Positions 34,593-46,900 of a stretch of 64,000 nt of DNA are shown here, in pieces. The notes under the pieces were generated by a model, which was not told where the DNA came from, made no database searches, and saw only the letters and a list, made by a program, of their open reading frames with translations. The stretch covers positions 63,431,001 to 63,495,000 of the forward strand of contig OX419758.1 in assembly GCA_948567375.1 (NCBI GenBank). Reading direction: 5' to 3'. Each line of letters starts with the position of its first letter. Position 1 is the stretch's first letter. This stretch comes from Lunularia cruciata. Lineage: Eukaryota; Streptophyta; Marchantiopsida; Lunulariales; Lunulariaceae. The translations under genes were made by a program, and so were the position numbers.

Positions 34593-35048
34593 TGACATGG
34601 TGAAGGTGGCCATTCTTCATGTGCTTCCTCTGTCAATGCAGATATTGTACATTATTTCCCAAGAGGGTCAAGAGAGTCTGGTGTCACACTCCATAACTTC
34701 CCAAAGGTTTTGAGCTTCAAGACTAGGGTAGTGAGTACACCAGGAGACTATAAATCACACATATAGAAGGTTTCCGGATGAAGGTTGTGTCATAGGGGCG
34801 GACAACATTTTATCAATTGATGTAACTATTGTTGACTTTGAGTATTTGAAGAAGCTACTGTAAAAAAAAATTTTAAAAAATTTTAAAAAAAGAAGAAGAT
34901 TTCCATCTTATGACCCACTCCCCTGAGTATTGGAGTTTTAAGGTGGAAGGTTCAAGGACTCAAGAAGAGTCTCTAAGTGCAGCAATAGCCTCTGTAGTAC
35001 TTGAGGAGTAGAAGAAAGTCAAGAGTGTACTCTTAAGCTTGGTGGACT

Positions 35049-35894
35049 CCCAAGTTTGATGTGGCAAAGTTTGATGGCCGCATGGACTACTTATTGTGGG
35101 AATGGCAGGTGAAAGGAGTTTTGAGGGCAACCGGTTTGAGTAAGCTCTTGAGGGAGAAACCTGAGGATGTGAGACAAAGTGATTGGGATGATATGCAAGA
35201 GGAAGCTATGAATACTGTTTTGCTACATCTTCAGCCCCATGTGATCAAGCAAGTGGGAGAGCATTCTGACTGTACCTCCTTGTTTGATGCACTACAGAGC
35301 AAGTATCATCAGAATGAATTTTCAAATAGATTGTACACCAATCTCAAACTAATCACATTCAAGATGAAACCAGGGACCAACATCAAAGACCATGTGGATG
35401 TATTTTGTGATCTAGTAGTAGACTTGAAAAACTTGGGAGAGGACTTGAATGAGGAGCAGAAGGTGCTGCACTTGTTGGGCTCCTTGCCACCGTCCAATCA
35501 GTCACTTTCACGAGTGTTGTTGCACCGTGAGAAAAAGACCATTACCTTTGAAGAGGTGACTGTAGCTCTACTTACAGATGACTTGCAACAGAAAATTGTT
35601 GCAACCTGAATGTCATCTTCTACTTAGGGCAATGCCCTGGTTATCCAATGTGGCAAACCTCAATGGAGGACTAGTGATGGTGATAAGGGGAAAAGCAAGG
35701 CCAGGTCCATGTCTAAGTCAAGAGGCAAGTCCAAGGAAAGGAAACAAGTGCCTTGTTGGGGATGTGGCAAAGTAGGCCATATGAAGAAGGAGTGCAAAGC
35801 TAAGGGCAAAGGAAAGGTAGATGAAGACTCTTCAGCAAACGTAGCTTATGTTGAGGAGGATACTAATCTGTTGGATGATCAGTATGATTTGTGA
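35049..35894 (+). pseudogene. Copia gag with zinc knuckle
   Basis: The frame from 35049 to 35609 begins with PKFDVAKFDGRMDYLLW, the N-terminal part of Copia gag, and continues through the DUF4219/UBN2-like helical region to LLTDDLQQKI. No ATG heads it: a TAA lies just upstream in frame. After a stop and a frameshift a second frame (35709-35894) carries a CCHC knuckle at 35754-35795, CWGCGKVGHMKKEC, with all ligands kept. It would form the virus-like particle. Confidence 0.85.
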
Positions 35895-35934
35895 CATTGT
35901 GGGTATGCCCTTTGTGCCTCATCTCCTAGTATGG

Positions 35935-36458
35935 ATGATGAGTGGATTCTAGATTGTGCTTGCTTGTACCATATATGCTATATCAAGGAGTTCTTCTATT
36001 CACTTTCAACATCAAATGGTTCACTTCTGATGGGGAATGATCAACCTTGTCGGATTGAGAGTATTGGATCCATAAGGATTTGAATGTTTGATGGAGCTAA
36101 GCAGAAGTTTAATAATGTTTGGCTCATACCTGACATGAAGAAGAACCTGATTTCCCTTGGAGTATTGCATGCCAAAGGTCATCAATGGAGTGTTGGTGAT
36201 AGGGTACTTCAAGTCACTTCTGGTGGAAAGGTTATCTTGCAAGGTAACTTTCAAAAGAATCTATTTGTATTGGAGGGCACTACAATGTGTGGAGAAGCCA
36301 ATGTAACCAGGTCTCAGGATGGGATGATGACTGTGTGGCATTCATGGCTGGGTCATTTAAGTGAGAAGGGTTTGGCTGTCTTGAAAAGAAATGGCTTGCT
36401 ATCTGGCTTGAAGACTGTGAAGTTGGATTTTTGTGAGCATTGCATCTTTGGAAAATAG
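35935..36458 (+). pseudogene. Copia protease and pre-integrase zinc region
   Basis: WILDCACLYHIC matches the Copia protease active site WILDSGA/CSxH, with Asp kept (35952-35954) and the next Ser changed to Cys. The open frame 36084-36458 then runs through the rest of the protease to HSWLGHLSEKGL and CEHCIFGK, the GAG-pre-integrase HHCC region. A stop at 36082 separates the two parts. Confidence 0.85.
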
Positions 36459-36476
36459 ATCAGATCTATTTTTGGA

Positions 36477-37148
36477 GTGGGGACCCATAATTCCAAGGGT
36501 CTACTTGAGTATGTACATAGTGATGTGTGGGGACCATCTCCTACACCCTCACACTTTGGAAAATTTTACTATGTAACATTTATTGACGATTACTTGAGGT
36601 TTGTGTGGATTTATTTCATGCACCACAAGTCTAGAGTCTTTGCCACTTTCAAGAAGTGGAAGACCCAAGTGGAGACTCAGATTGGGGAGAAGGTGAGGTG
36701 TCTAAGATCAGACAATGGCGGGGAGTATGTCTCTAGAGAGTTTCAGGCATACTACACAGAACATTTTGTTCTGTGTAGTATGCCTGAAACTTGCCACCTT
36801 ACCACAGTTTACACTCTGTAGTAGAATGATATTGCTGAGCGGCTCAATTGGACATTGTTGGAACATGCACGGAGTATGTTGAGTGAATCAAAGTTGCCAC
36901 ATGAGTTTTGGGAAGAAGCTATCAACAAAGTGACATATGTGGTCAATATTTCTCCATTCACTGCAATCAACTTCAAGACACCATATGAGTTGAGGCATAA
37001 GCTACCACCTAATTATGGTAGATTGAAGATATTTGGTTGTGATGCATATTCACTCACACCTAAGGAGGAGAGGTCCAAGTTGGATGCTAAGTCAAAGAAA
37101 TGTGTTTTTCTTGGCTATGCAAGTGGAGTGAAAGCTTATAGGTTATGA
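36477..37148 (+). pseudogene. Copia integrase core, broken
   Basis: Starts with LLEYVHSDVWGPS, which holds the first Asp. FIDDYLRFVWIYFM and LRSDNGGEY with the second Asp follow, then a 23-bp inverted repeat at 36740-36790 scrambles the segment before the Glu. Coding resumes at NDIAERLNWTLLEHARSML with the Glu, and continues to FLGYASGVKAYRL, ending in a stop at 37146. The enzyme would insert the cDNA into chromosomes. The inverted repeat and stops at about 36819-36824 abolish it. Confidence 0.9.
36740..36790. repeat. Perfect 23-bp inverted repeat in Copia integrase
   Basis: GTTTCAGGCATACTACACAGAAC (36740-36762), loop ATTTT, and its exact complement (36768-36790). The left arm is the expected coding sequence; the right arm replaces normal coding sequence. 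Confidence 0.95.
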
Positions 37149-37634
37149 GATCCAATAACATGTAAGGTTGTGGTCAGTAAGGATGTTTCCTTTAATGAAT
37201 CTAGATCATTCAAGGAGGGGGAGAATGCTGAGGCTCCCTACATTGAAAAAGGCAAGTCTCCCACCTTAGATCTAGTTGAGGGGGAGATTTATCACTTAAG
37301 TGATGAAGAGGAAGGAGGTACTCCTGTAGCAGAGCAAGTTCTTGAGGAGCAAGAACAAGTGGAGCAAGTAGTTGCTGATGAGCAACAAAATGTGCTAGGT
37401 CACTCTCACATTGGACCTACATATGGAGATCAAGCAGAGAGTTCATCTAGGAGGTTATCAAGGCGTGCTAGTCAAGCTCCAATCATATATGGTACGTGGA
37501 TTGATTCAACAAAGTTGTTGGATGATGACTTGACTTCTGGGGATGATGCTCGTGCTCTGGTTTTGGAAGAAGGTGAACCCTCATCCTAGAAGGAGGCATG
37601 TTCTTCTAGTGAAAAGGATGAGTGGTTTGGTTCT
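37149..37634 (+). pseudogene. Copia integrase tail, acidic linker
   Basis: The frame continues after the stop as an acidic Glu/Gln-rich linker (37170-37589) ending at a TAG (37587-37589). This is the variable region between Copia integrase and reverse transcriptase. Confidence 0.7.
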
Positions 37635-39157
37635 ATGGAGAGGGAGATGAAATCCTGGAGGGATAACAAGACTTTGGAGCTAGTTAGGTTACCTAAGGAT
37701 CAACAAGTGATAGATTGCAAGTGGATCTACAAGTTGAAAGAGGGTCCTAAGAAAGGATCAAAGATCTACAAGGCTAGGTTGGTAGCAAAGGGGTTCACTC
37801 AAGAGAAGAGGGTGGACTACAATGAGGTCTTTTCTCTTGTTGCAAAGTATTCCACAATCCGTATGTTATGTATGCTTGTTGCATTATTTGGTCTTACTTT
37901 AGATCAAATAGATGTTGTCATGGCATTTCTCTATGGTACCTTGGATGAGAGGATCTTCATGATAAAACCTGTGGGGTTTGTGAAGAATGACCAAGACGAC
38001 AAGGTATGCAGATTGCTGAAGTCCTTGTATGGATTGAAGCAAGCACCTCGCCAATGGAACAAGAGGTTTGATGTATTTATGCTCGCTCAGGGTTTCAATA
38101 GGAGTTTATTTGATCCCTATGTGTACATAAAACCAGTGAGTAATAAGACCTTTGGTTTTATTATTTTTATGCTATATGTGGATGACATGTTGATAGCTGC
38201 CAAGGATAGATCTAAGGTGAACAAGCTCAAGGCGCTCTTGAGTTCAGAGTTCAGGATGAAGGATCTAGGGTTGGCCACAAGGATATTAGGCATGGAGATC
38301 AAGAGGAACTTGGGCACTGGTCAGTTGTGGTTGACACAGGGTAAGTATGCTAGGAAGGTACTTGCTAGGTTTAACATGGAGAACTGTAAACCAGTAAGTA
38401 CTCCTCTAGCTTCTCATTTCAAGCTTTCAGCGGCATGTTGTCCTACAGATGTTGTAGAGAAGGGTTTGATGGCTAACATTCCTTATGAGAAGGTTGTTGG
38501 GAGTTGCATGTACTTGATGACTTACACTAGACCTGATCTTGCCCTAGCAATGGGTAAGGTGTGCAGGTATATGTCAAATCCAGGAAGGACACATTGGAAA
38601 GCAATTAAGTGGATTCTTAGGTATTTGAGAGGTACACTAGACTATGGGCTCTTATTTGATGGAAGATCAATGAATGCCATATCACTAGATGGCTATGTAG
38701 ATGCTGATTATGGACAAGATCTGGACAAGTGGAGGTCAACAACAGGGTATGTATTCACACTTGGTGGTGGGTGCATTAGTTGGAGATCTATCTTGCAGAA
38801 GTGTGTTGCACAATCTACGATAGAAGCGGAGTATGTGGCAGCAGCGGAAGCAGCAAGGAAGCAATTTGGTTGGAAAAACTTGTTGCTGAGATGGTGCTAA
38901 CACATGGTAATGTAATGCTTCATTGTGACAGTCAAAGTGCTTTATACCTAGCTGAAAATCAGGTGATGGATAGTAGGGTTAAGCATATAGACATCAGATA
39001 TCACTTTCTTAGGCAAGCTGTGTTTGAGAAAATGCTTGATCTAGTCAAGATTGATGGTAAGCTCAACTTGGCTGATGCCTTTACCAAAGTCATACCTTTA
39101 GAAAGTTTCTCTAGGCATTGTGCTACCCTGCAGGTTGTGCAAGTGGAGCATGAGTAG
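37635..39157 (+). pseudogene. Copia reverse transcriptase and RNase H
   Basis: An open frame of 421 codons (37635-38900) covers the whole RVT_2 domain: CKWIYKLKEGPKKG at the start, LKQAPRQWNKRFD, MLYVDDMLIAAKD with the catalytic YVDD at 38178-38189, and the thumb. RNase H begins about 38690 with GYVDADYGQD. A frameshift near 38860 moves the RNase H to the frame 38780-39157, containing LHCDSQSALYLAEN and VKHIDIRYHFLR. The reverse transcriptase part looks intact; the RNase H is broken by the shift. Confidence 0.92.
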
Positions 39158-39335
39158 GATGACCTAACATTGGAGGTGACCTTGGCTGTTTTGGTTACTC
39201 TATCCCTATATGGGCTACGGTTATAAGTTCTAGTTTATCCTAGTTTAAAGGAGGGGTCAAGTAATTGGCTGTCTGTCTAGAACTTCCCGCTGAGTGATTA
39301 ATTGTTGCAAGGTTACTAAGCCCAAGACAAGAGTC

Positions 39336-39344
39336 AAGGGGGAG
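39336..39344 (+). other. Copia polypurine tract
   Basis: AAGGGGGAG immediately before the 3' LTR, the usual plus-strand primer. Confidence 0.8.
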
Positions 39345-39346
39345 TT

Positions 39347-39600
39347 TGTTAGGTTTTGACTGATATGCCTTAGGGTTCTGGGTATTTTGGTGAGGGTTGC
39401 TCTCTCGCAGGTCATGGGGAGTATGGACTGTAAAACTGTCGTAGGACTGGACTAGTAAAAGGACAGGACCCTGAGTCAGTAAAGGCCTTCTTGATGCTTA
39501 CCGTGGATGTGGCCTCACACAGAGGTGAACCATGTATTCCTGTCTAAAGTGTGAATTTGCTTGGAATCAGCATGGTTTATGTGGCACTAATCAATTTTCA
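39347..39600 (+). repeat. Copia 3' LTR
   Basis: 254 bp, TGTTAGG...TTTTCA. It lacks an AT pair present near the end of the 5' LTR. Confidence 0.93.
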
Positions 39601-42129
39601 CAGTGTGTTTTGAAGAGCCATAAGAAATGTAATTTATTATCTTAGAAAAATATTGAAAACTAACATTTAGAAATTTGTTTTAGAAAACTGTGACTTTTAA
39701 AAGGGAATGGAAAAAAACCTAAATTGATAATTTTTATAAGGATGTGAATTATATATACCTTGGCAAATATAAGGTCTGGCACACAAAACCAAATAGAATA
39801 CCCTTAGGAAAAAGAAAAAATAATACAAGGCACCAATGCCCTACGATACATCTGGTAAATGGGGATATGGTTTAGATGGGCTCCTCCTACTACCACAAAG
39901 GGCACACTGGCCAAACAAGAACTGAGGATTCTCAAACGAGCACTCTAAATTGATTTCGGTTTAAATCGTTTGTGGTTAGGTTCCAATTTACTTTTTCCGA
40001 ATCAAATTATATAAAGTCTCTCCATGCCATAATGATATATATACTGTTACGGAATGTAAATGATCATAATCAGTTCTTGGTTCACATACTAGGTTTCTGT
40101 CTATCAAATACCATTCAGTAAGAATTAAGTATACTACATCTGAGACTTGAAATTTATTTATGCCCCTTACTTGAGGGTGGTTTTCATGCACAACGGTTTT
40201 ACGTTTCAGAGTAAAGAGAGTTGTATTCTTTGGATTATAAAGTAGGTCTTATCGTATTTGATTCACACATTAATGATATTTTAAGAGAACACGATTATTC
40301 TCTCTAATAATATAGTAAATGCAATTTACACTCGAGATTGAGATTGCAAGATGAAAATTTTAAAAAAATGCATACAAAGGGCCGCGTGGGTGTGGATGAC
40401 GGAGCCCTTACCGAAGATTATTGCGCCGTGAATAGGTACAAGGTCAGGTACATCTGACATAAACTGGGGCCTCTGACTGACTCCAAGCCGTGTTGGCAGT
40501 TGAACCTAGGTTCGGTTGTAGGTTCAGGGCAAGCCACAAAGCTGAAAAAGTGGAAAGGTAGAGGCTATCCATTAGCCGTTCCCGACTCCCGGTTGTTCTA
40601 CGCTTTACTTCTAGTGGTGACCGGTAACCTCGCCGGGAGCGCTGGGTAAAACAGTCATCGGAGAGCCTCCCCGGCGGAAGGTCAATAACAGATTTACCGG
40701 AAGCCAGACGAGGACGACATCGCGAACACCACCGCGATTGTCCCGTTGTGATATTTTGGAGTCAGCTTGGGTACAAATGGAGACTGAACACAGTCTGAGG
40801 GTTTGGGGGGTCACATGACCAGCAACACATTGAATCGGCTCATCGGCGACCTGAAATGCCCACTCTCAAGGATTCGGAATTTAATTTCGCCGAGTAGATA
40901 TTGCGTCTGAGAAGTTTTTAATCTGACCAATGTGATGTTGTGAGTACATTCAGTGCGACAAATGATAGCATTCAAAATCGTTTCAGCTCTTGTGTGTACT
41001 TTTTTGAACGACCATACATTGAGGACAAAGACCGACATAAATCCAAAGAGAGAACAAGAAATAAGTATGCAATCACTTGATTATAAAAGTCCACAGAATG
41101 CTTCGCTTGAGTGGCCACGAGAGTCAAGGGACAGGTTAGTTCAAAGGAAAGGTTCAGATAGAAATTGCATATTATTCTTCAATCTATTTGTAAATGAGTT
41201 CAACAGCACCCTTCTTCGTATCAATGTACTTGGGAATTATGTCAATTAGATCGTGTTAAGGTACGAGGTAATTCCTACTGTGCTTGTGAGTTCGGTATAG
41301 AGGTATCAAACTAATTGATAATCCTACTAATTGTTGATGACTAACTCATGTTATTGTGATATGCGCAACTAGTTCACATGGGCCATAACTCAATCGGAGG
41401 CAGGTTTACTTCGACGCACGGATGATTCATACGCGACTTATTCAGGAAACCGAGGCGTTGGAGGTTCAATATTCAAAAATTAGCAACATTTTTCATTGGA
41501 GGTCCTTTATCCTTCAATCCATGAATGATCTTAGCAACGACGCCTCTTTATTCTTTAATGCAGCCAGATATCAACCAGATTGTCACATCCAAGGGGGGAG
41601 GCGGCAGACAATATTGTGAGCAGTTTTAGCGAAAAACAATCGTAATTAAACTTAGCCTTCCATCCTCCTTGTTATCTTGTTATCTTATGGGGTCGCCTTT
41701 TTCTTTGCATCGATGTAAGAAGAAGTGGGGAGGAGGTCCGTAAACGCTTTGCATTCATAGCAATTAGAGTGGAGAGTTCTCGTACATGCACATGTACATG
41801 TGACTGTCAAAGGTACTCAATGAGTCGACAAGACCCACATAATCTAGCTCGGCTGAAGGGGACCTCGAGTGTGGGCGATTGGGAAGCCACCGACTGTTGC
41901 CGACAGATCAATAAACCGACGACGTTCACATAATGATGCCTCCCGGTTACCGACAAGCTTTACCGGTAGAAAATAGACGAGGGATATTAAAGCTCCTATT
42001 TAGAATTCATAGCTAATTAGATCAACTGATCTTGCTATGACAAGGAGAAAGTCTTTTTGCACCACTTCTCCTTATCTGAGAATAACCATTGTCTACTTCC
42101 GGCCCTTCGCTAACGGCTCTTAGGTGAAT

Positions 42130-42241
42130 TAAGGCAGATTCGGAGATTCCTCCTACCGATACTATTGAGACTTAGCCCCATTTTTCTTTGTCCGGCTTGA
42201 TGAGAGGTCCTCCCATCCTTCTAGTCTTCACACGCGGTTCC
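42130..42241 (+). repeat. Hairpin repeat family, copy 1
   Basis: AAGGCAGATTC...CTATTGAGACTTAGCCCCAT...GGCTTGATGAGAGGTCCTCCCATCCTT...TTCACACGCGG. The hairpin is degraded here (GAGACTTAGCCCC). Confidence 0.6.
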
Positions 42242-42890
42242 TCATTCACTTGCGGCTCTTCCTGCTCTTCGCTAAGCATTGTCTACTTCCGGCTCTCCGC
42301 TACTTTAAAGTCGAGTTCTCAATTTCAAGTTTGTTTCCAGATAAAGACCATGTGTCTCCTCTTAATTTGCTTCTAATGGCGTTTTGGAACTAATAACTCA
42401 CCAGGTCGCAAGCTCAACTTGTGATCGTTTGCACCCAAAAGTTCATCCCACTCCACATCTAATTATGCGAAAATTCGATGTTTGCGACAGATGTCTTCAT
42501 CTGCCACTCATATAGCTCGCTTGGTGAGAGTTGTATCCTCAAAGATAACTTTGCACAAAACAATTTACTTCTTATTACTTATTCTCTTAATGATAATTAA
42601 TAATGATATATTCTATTTTACTATACATTTTCTTCGTGAATTACATTACATATACCATATCGTAAGTATACAAATCATCAACATTTTTGTCCACCAAGGT
42701 ATCTAGTATCCACGAGGCAAAGGTCCATGCGGCATCAAGCACACTGTTAACTGTTCCTCATGATAACCTTGCACAAATCGTGACTGCTCCTCGTTTTCAT
42801 CTTATGGCTAAAACTGCTTCTTGACAGAACATCATATAAAAGTAAGTATAACATTTACTGATACTATTACATTCAATATTTTATTAACAA

Positions 42891-42982
42891 TATTGGGGTT
42901 TAGCCCCCATTTTACTCACTAGGTCTTTTCCTTGTACGGCTTGATGGAGTCTTCTTTTCCTTCTTATTAACACACGCTGTTA
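42891..42982 (+). repeat. Hairpin repeat family, copy 2
   Basis: ATTGGGGTTTAGCCCCCAT...CCTTGTACGGCTTGATGGAGTCTTC...AACACACGCTG. The hairpin GGGGTTTAGCCCC is kept with one wobble change. Confidence 0.6.
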
Positions 42983-44835
42983 CTTTTTCTATTATAACCC
43001 AGTAACATACATCGCCATCACCAATTTCCGCATCGCCAACTATGACATGACGGATCTCCACAATGCCAGCTATGACAAGAAGCTGCTACGTATGACCACG
43101 TGGCATAGGTCATCTGGAGTTTTCTACCCACTTGGGGGTAGGGCAAAGTAGAAGTGGCCAATATGGGGTACTGTTCATCGATCTCTGAAGATTCCAGAAA
43201 CCAACACATGTTTCAGAGCCTCTTCTGTCCAAGGGCCATGGCAGATTCGTCGAGAAACCTGACTGGTGGTTCTGCAATTCGGGGAGAAAAATCTAAAAGT
43301 AAGGGATTCTAGGGCGATTATGAAGTACGACGTTTTGGTATGTATGAGAGATTCTCTGCTCCAGGATGTCGTAGCCAGGAGCTGCAGAAGTTTGGGCCGT
43401 GCTGCCAAAGTTTGTTTTTCTGATTATGGTCCTCCTGACTACTTCAAATGCCATTGGACAATACAAGTATAGGAGGAGATACAATACAGAAATTTATGTA
43501 TAAAATTTGTATGCTCTGCCATGAGCGTGCAAGTTGTTTCTACTTTCGTATATTGTGTACCTCGCTCCAAATATATATTTGTTGTTCTTCGAGACTTCAA
43601 TGCTATTGATGTTCTCCCCGGCAAACATTTGACAATTCTGACTCGTTCAGTGACATTCTCGTCTGCATCAGTTATCAGGAGAATTTTCATTGACTAAGAA
43701 GCCATCACGATACATTAATCGACGCAAGGAGACGAGCATCTGTCTCACGACAATGGCAATGGCAATTAAAATTTGCTCCTTAGTTGTTCGCTTCTACCAG
43801 TGATAAATCATACTGTACTGAATCGGCTATGAAATCCCTTTATACCTGCTTTCGACGCAGTTCAAAACAAGGCTATAGAACGTCATCTTCTTCGCTCTTT
43901 GCCTGAAGGGTGAAGCTATCATTCACTGATTGGCCTCTGATGTACTCTGAGGTTCACTGGCCATATGCAACTGATGAGTAATCCTTCCTGAAGTTTCATA
44001 TCGGCTACTCTGTACCACCAAGCTCAGAACACAAGTACGCTCTCAGACTACCGGCAGTCTGCACCATATGGGTTGGAGAGACCATTTAGAACTGCTGGGA
44101 AACTAGAGCATATGAAATATGGACATTCCCGAATATTATATGTTCAAGTGGCTTCCAGCGTGGGCAAGGCCATGCGTGAGTTCGTTGGGTGCGAGACAAA
44201 ACCCTAGGGACATAGAGGAGGGTATAATTAATTATTGCTAGAAAGGTCCAGATTACAAAACAGTACCACCAATTGCACTGGTGCTGAATTCGAGAATTCA
44301 GAGTCTGAACGAATTAGCGAGGTTCAGCTTTCGCTCCGCTTGTTTCAAGGTTCAAGGTATCGGGCATCTGCGTCGCACAAGGAAGAATTCCCTGCTATTC
44401 TGGTGAGACAGCCAGCCAGTCGGCCAGCCTCGCGCAGCAGATGTCTGGGACCGGACCTGGTTTTAGCAGCATGCGGGGATTGTGCCCCAGATCTGTAGTT
44501 ACCAGCCTGCTGCAGCCGAAGTGAACTTTCCGCAAAGGTCCTTCAATGTTATGACCACGTGCATAGACTTGAAAGAAAGGCGAGACGGCCTCCAGGGACA
44601 ACACGGCCGTCATTAAAAGCAAAATCGTGTATTAGATACTTTAAAAGGTTCTCTGGGCGAGCTTGGTACTGTACGGGCGTCTCGTATTCGTGATCTGTTT
44701 GTGAACGGTTCATAACAGTCTATTGCTTTGTTGCACACAGTCATGAGGAGAGCAATCACATTAGGTGATGTTTCTTCGGAGGTTCCAGTTGTGTGTAGAC
44801 CGAACGACTTGCATAACTCGGATATCTTAGATGCG

Positions 44836-44953
44836 ATAAGGCAGATTTCTCATACAGACTCTATTGGGGCTTAGCCCCATGTTACCTTTTTTGTCTCTTC
44901 CTTGTACAGCTTGATAAGGTCTTCCCATCCTTCATTTTTCATACACGGTCGCC
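44836..44953 (+). repeat. Hairpin repeat family, copy 3
   Basis: ATAAGGCAGATTTC...CTATTGGGGCTTAGCCCCAT...CCTTGTACAGCTTGATAAGGTCTTCCCATCCTTC...ATACACGGTCGCC. The perfect stem GGGGC/GCCCC with loop TTA is at 44866-44878. Confidence 0.65.
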
Positions 44954-45683
44954 TTTTTTCACCGTCATGAGGTCAGTTCAAAGATCGATCTACTCCATTC
45001 GCCATAATCGTAAATGAAACCAATAACGGGCATAATGGCATAGTAACTGTAACTGAAATTTGGGGAAATGCGGTATACAGTTCCTCCCCACGAGAGGTGT
45101 CACGCAGTATTGATTCTACTAGCAAGGGCTTTGTTTCCCTACACAAAATCAAGAGAAGCGTTGGCAGCCGCTTCTACAAGCTTGCGGAGAAGTAACTAGT
45201 CTACTACTGTCTACACCTATCTTCCTTCAATGCGACTTACTCCTTTATTTCACTGAGGAAAGAGCTATAGCGTGATTAAGGAAACTTTTAGCAGCAGTAC
45301 TGGAACGCTTTCATGACACTTGAGCTGAGTCACACAATGCTTATCTGCTCAAAACCATGGAGGTCCTACAAGAGACGTAAATGATACAGCGGCAGCTCCG
45401 CTCAAAACTGATGCATTGTACTTGACTCAAGAGGCATTGCAAAGCAATGCAACTTTAAGCAAACTGATCGAAACAAAGGGTGGATGCTGACTGGAGCCCA
45501 ATGCATTCGACAGTCGAGAGGATGTGATGTTCTTAATGGGGAAACGATCACGAATCTGATTCGCTCAACAACAGGCACTGGCCCTGACGAGCTATCGGGA
45601 ATAAGGTACATACTAATGTACTGTACTGTATGTAGACCTCACTTTCCGCGCGCAGGGACCAGATTGCTTGAAAGTTGAATAAT

Positions 45684-46060
45684 TATGACACATGGGCGGA
45701 CACAAACAACTCAGGTCTTCCAGGAGACACGATCCCAGAATTAATTTCAGTCACCTAGTTCTCTGCCGGTAGCCCGGATACCGGATCCGAGATAGGACGA
45801 GGAGATTGAAGAAGGCTGGAAAAGTTTTCTGAACGGACCTAGCCTTCTTCCAAATCCATCTCCTACAAGTATGTAGGACCTAATCTTCCCAGGGAAGAGA
45901 TTGCTCGCATGATCATGACACATGGGAGGATATTAAGACTTTAGGCCCTTGCACTCGCTTGTAGGAATCATCTACTCCTGTTAGCGGATCCGAGCCGTGA
46001 AGAGGGGATGGACGAAGGCTGGGAAGTTCCTTTGGATTGACCCAGCCTTTCTCCATCTCG
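45684..46060 (+). repeat. Diverged tandem duplication with conserved hairpin
   Basis: Units start with ATGACACATGGG at 45684 and 45915 (period 231). Each carries GCGGATCCGAG-like sequence and then a hairpin, GAAGGCTGG...CCTAGCCTTC at 45811-45848 and GAAGGCTGGG...CCCAGCCTT at 46013-46050. Confidence 0.65.
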
Positions 46061-46900
46061 TTGGCAATTTTTTTGCATTCCTCTTGGAAGCCCCAGACTC
46101 TGGGTGGCTATGGTGTCTGATAAAGCACCAGCTCTCACGAGCATCACGTCCCGTACTTCCTACCGGCGCTTGCTAGGTCTTTGATACACTGTACCGGTTT
46201 CAAAAAGTTGTGTCAGATCGATTCGTTCAAACTAAATCTCCAGCAAGAGTGGGAGAAAGGCGATTTTAATTGACAGACTAATCGGAGCTGGGAGATACGG
46301 TTCTGACCAATAAGACAGGATGGCAAGTCTTGCATGACCTTCCAACGCCCGCTCTCACGCTATAACAGAAGCTTGCAGAGCATGTAAAGAAAGCTGATTA
46401 CAGTAGGGGTTTCAAAAACGAGTTTAGCATTTTTATGGGAGGTTCGTAATTCCCCTACGGGATCCGTGAGGGGTACACGAAAGGTTTTAGGGGAGGTTCA
46501 TTATCGTAAAATTTTTTATGCGTTTTGAAAAGGGACCTCTAGCAATTTTATGGTAACGGGGCTTCCCGTAGAAATAAGTGCGCTTGAATTCGATGATATG
46601 GCACTCTCGAAGTCCATTGAAATCAGCTGTAGGGACCCAACCGGTTCTAGTGAAATCAAGAAGACCCCGTGTGTTTTAGTGGATCTGCTTAAGGATGAAG
46701 CTATTGTTAGAAGGAATGATGCGTGAAGAAAGCAAACCCCTATGTGGCTTCAATTGGCATTAGCCTTGGATAGGTTGGCAAGAGGGATGACTTTGTATCA
46801 ATGCCAATGTTAGAGATACCACTAAATTCACATATATAGAGTAATCATTGCAAATTTTTTTATTATGGGGAACCAAGTGCAATTGCCAAGGTTGGAAGAG

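Larger units (their letters stand above)
33502..35048 (+). other. Long Copia leader with captured host DNA
   Basis: Typical Copia leaders are far shorter. This one contains midasin-derived sequence (34088-34464), an adjoining open stretch of unknown origin (34467-34592), and otherwise non-coding sequence ending with an A-rich run near 34861-34892. Confidence 0.75.
33229..39600 (+). mobile_element. Ty1/Copia element with captured midasin fragment
   Basis: 6372 bp with LTRs of 256 and 254 bp, a Met-tRNA primer site, gag with a CCHC knuckle, protease, integrase, reverse transcriptase and RNase H in Copia order, and a polypurine tract. The flanking pentamers CAGAG (33224-33228) and CAGTG (39601-39605) match at four of five bases and look like the target duplication. 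I count about 14 substitutions between the LTRs, so it is younger than the Gypsy copies. About 1.5 kb separates the primer site from gag, unusually long, and holds the midasin piece. Confidence 0.93.
39606..46900. other. GC-richer DNA without a recognised gene
   Basis: From about 40370 the composition is less AT-rich than the flanks, like the block around the GDSL gene. Frames of 60-98 codons occur on both strands, but I recognise none. It holds several small repeats listed separately. It may contain exons of a gene too divergent for me to read, or old transposon sequence. Confidence 0.4.
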
